From: Lachnospiraceae bacterium
GTDB lineage: Bacteria; Bacillota; Clostridia; Lachnospirales; Lachnospiraceae
DNA: 64,000 nucleotides
Assembly (NCBI GenBank): GCA_015057625.1
Contig: SVDZ01000002.1
Span: 323,802 to 387,801, forward strand
Reading direction: 5' to 3'
How positions within the stretch are numbered: the stretch's first letter is position 1; every line of letters starts with the position of its first letter. The notes under the pieces are model-generated. The model worked only from the letters and a program-made list of their open reading frames with translations, made no database searches and had not been told where the DNA came from. Positions 63,092-64,000 of this stretch are shown piece after piece. Position numbers and translations under genes: made by a program.

Positions 63092-64000
63092 TTAATCCTT
63101 TATTTTCAAATGCTGTTCCTCAAGTATCTGCCTAAACTCTTTAGGCACAGGTGCAGTAAAAGATTGATTTGATAAATTTGCCAGTGTGCCTTCTACCTTG
63201 TGAAATTTTAATTCATATGAATGAAGCATTTGGTAATTAATGTGATATTTCTTTTTGAAATAGTCGTTTATGCTGTTTAATCCATATTTGTAATCTCCGA
63301 CAATCGGATGTCCAATACTTGCCAGGTGAGCTCTGATCTGATGTGGTTTACCGGTAATCAGTTCTACCTTTAGCAATGTAAATGAATCATTGGAGTCAAT
63401 CGGCATATATTTAGTTTTAATGTAGTTGGATTTGTCCTGACCTTTTGAATTTTTGGAAATCTTTACCTTATTAGTTTTATCATCTTTTGTAAGGTAGCCT
63501 TCAATTACAGAGTTCTCGCTAATTACACCTGAGACTATACATAAGTAGTATTTTTCTAAGTCTCTGTTTTTGAGAAGGTCTGACATGGTCTGAAGACCTG
63601 ATAAAGATATTCCTGAGATAATAAGGCCGGTTGTGTTTCTGTCGAGTCTGTTGCAAACGGAAGGTTTGAAAGAAATCATTTCTTCCTCTGTTAGCTTATT
63701 ATTTTTAAGAAGATAACCTATCATATATTCGTTGATTGAAATATCTGAGGCACTTGCTTTCTGACTCAGCATATCTGCCGGCTTATTAATGAGAAGTATA
63801 TTATCATCTTCGTATATTATATCTAAATCGGTATACGGATAATTTGAACTTTTTTGAGCAGAAAATTTGTTGTAGGTTTCATCAGATAAAAAAATCTTGA
63901 TGATGTCACCTACAACTAATTTTTCGTTTCCGGCAGCTTTTTTATTGTTAAGAGTGATATTTTTCTTTCTCAACATTTTATAAATAAAACTGTTTGGAGC
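63092..64000 (-). CDS. RluA-family pseudouridine synthase, 5' end cut by window edge
   Basis: An ATG occurs at 63976, but the frame continues to the window edge with APNSFIYKMLRKKNI, the usual start of an S4 RNA-binding domain, so the true start is probably beyond 64000. NRLDRNTTGLIISG contains the catalytic Asp, and GKPHQIRAHLASIGHPIVGDYKYG is the RluA C-terminal motif. It modifies uridines in rRNA (RluC/RluD-like). Directly upstream of recU. Confidence 0.92.
   Translation of the reverse strand, partial: APNSFIYKMLRKKNITLNNKKAAGNEKLVVGDIIKIFLSDETYNKFSAQKSSNYPYTDLDIIYEDDNILLINKPADMLSQKASASDISINEYMIGYLLKNNKLTEEEMISFKPSVCNRLDRNTTGLIISGISLSGLQTMSDLLKNRDLEKYYLCIVSGVISENSVIEGYLTKDDKTNKVKISKNSKGQDKSNYIKTKYMPIDSNDSFTLLKVELITGKPHQIRAHLASIGHPIVGDYKYGLNSINDYFKKKYHINYQMLHSYELKFHKVEGTLANLSNQSFTAPVPKEFRQILEEQHLKIKD

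Overview
The window looks like chromosomal DNA of a low-GC Clostridia species, most probably Lachnospiraceae. The reasons are AT-rich sequence, strong Firmicutes Shine-Dalgarno sites, a Trp T-box, a Prp-processed L27 precursor, the radical-SAM pair TIGR03960/TIGR03936, a short HisG with HisZ, and an XerS-like recombinase. The species is not assigned. Almost all genes lie on the minus strand. The exceptions are a plus-strand block at about 16.7-21.8 kb and a single PHP gene at 56.6 kb. I saw no rRNA, tRNA, CRISPR array, insertion sequence or prophage.

Layout, left to right. (1) 1-2.3 kb: an rtcB-prfH RNA-repair/ribosome-rescue operon plus a cut-off zinc-ribbon gene, preceded by a promoter, a 24-codon leader ORF and an intrinsic terminator that looks like an attenuator. 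(2) 2.3-7.0 kb: a membrane protein, a nuclease lipoprotein and a large PEP/pyruvate-binding ATP-grasp protein. (3) 7.1-15.8 kb: a tandem duplication of a three-gene operon (secreted beta-propeller-like protein, BlaI-type repressor, BlaR1/MecR1-type M56 peptidase). Each copy has its own promoter with three BlaI-type operators. The BlaR1 homologues lack a penicillin-binding sensor and carry a two-repeat extracellular region instead. A DUF4177-like gene lies on one side and what looks like its gutted remnant on the other. (4) 16-24.6 kb: ttcA-like gene, tyrosine recombinase, the SOS divergon yneA/lexA with three LexA boxes, a GT-C glycosyltransferase whose start appears to be ATT, a His-rich CobW GTPase, and a GH13 glycosidase. 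(5) 24.6-28.9 kb: rplU-prp-rpmA-obg-yhbY-nadD/yqeK-rsfS. (6) 28.9-33.8 kb: an apparently complete phosphorelay: amino-acid-permease/histidine-kinase/REC fusion, REC-GGDEF(degenerate)-EAL protein and Hpt protein. (7) 34-42.6 kb: cysE, a NUDIX gene, and trpEGDCFBA under a tryptophan T-box. (8) 42.7-47.2 kb: SDR epimerase, leuS, SanA-like protein. (9) 47.3-52.1 kb: solute-binding lipoprotein with a YesM/YesN-type two-component system and no permease. (10) 52.1-56.5 kb: RNase E/G, TIGR03936, TIGR03960 radical SAM, HAD phosphatase. (11) 56.6-64 kb: PHP gene, hisZ-hisG-hisD-hisB-hisIE, recU and a cut-off RluA-type pseudouridine synthase.

The strongest candidates for something undescribed are three. 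The first is the duplicated propeller/BlaI/BlaR1 sensory cassette with non-beta-lactam sensor domains, where two divergent sensors share what is essentially one repressor. The second is the leader-peptide attenuator in front of the rtcB-prfH ribosome-repair operon. The third is the permease-kinase phosphorelay that should feed c-di-GMP hydrolysis. All functional statements are read from sequence and remembered family knowledge; no search was run.
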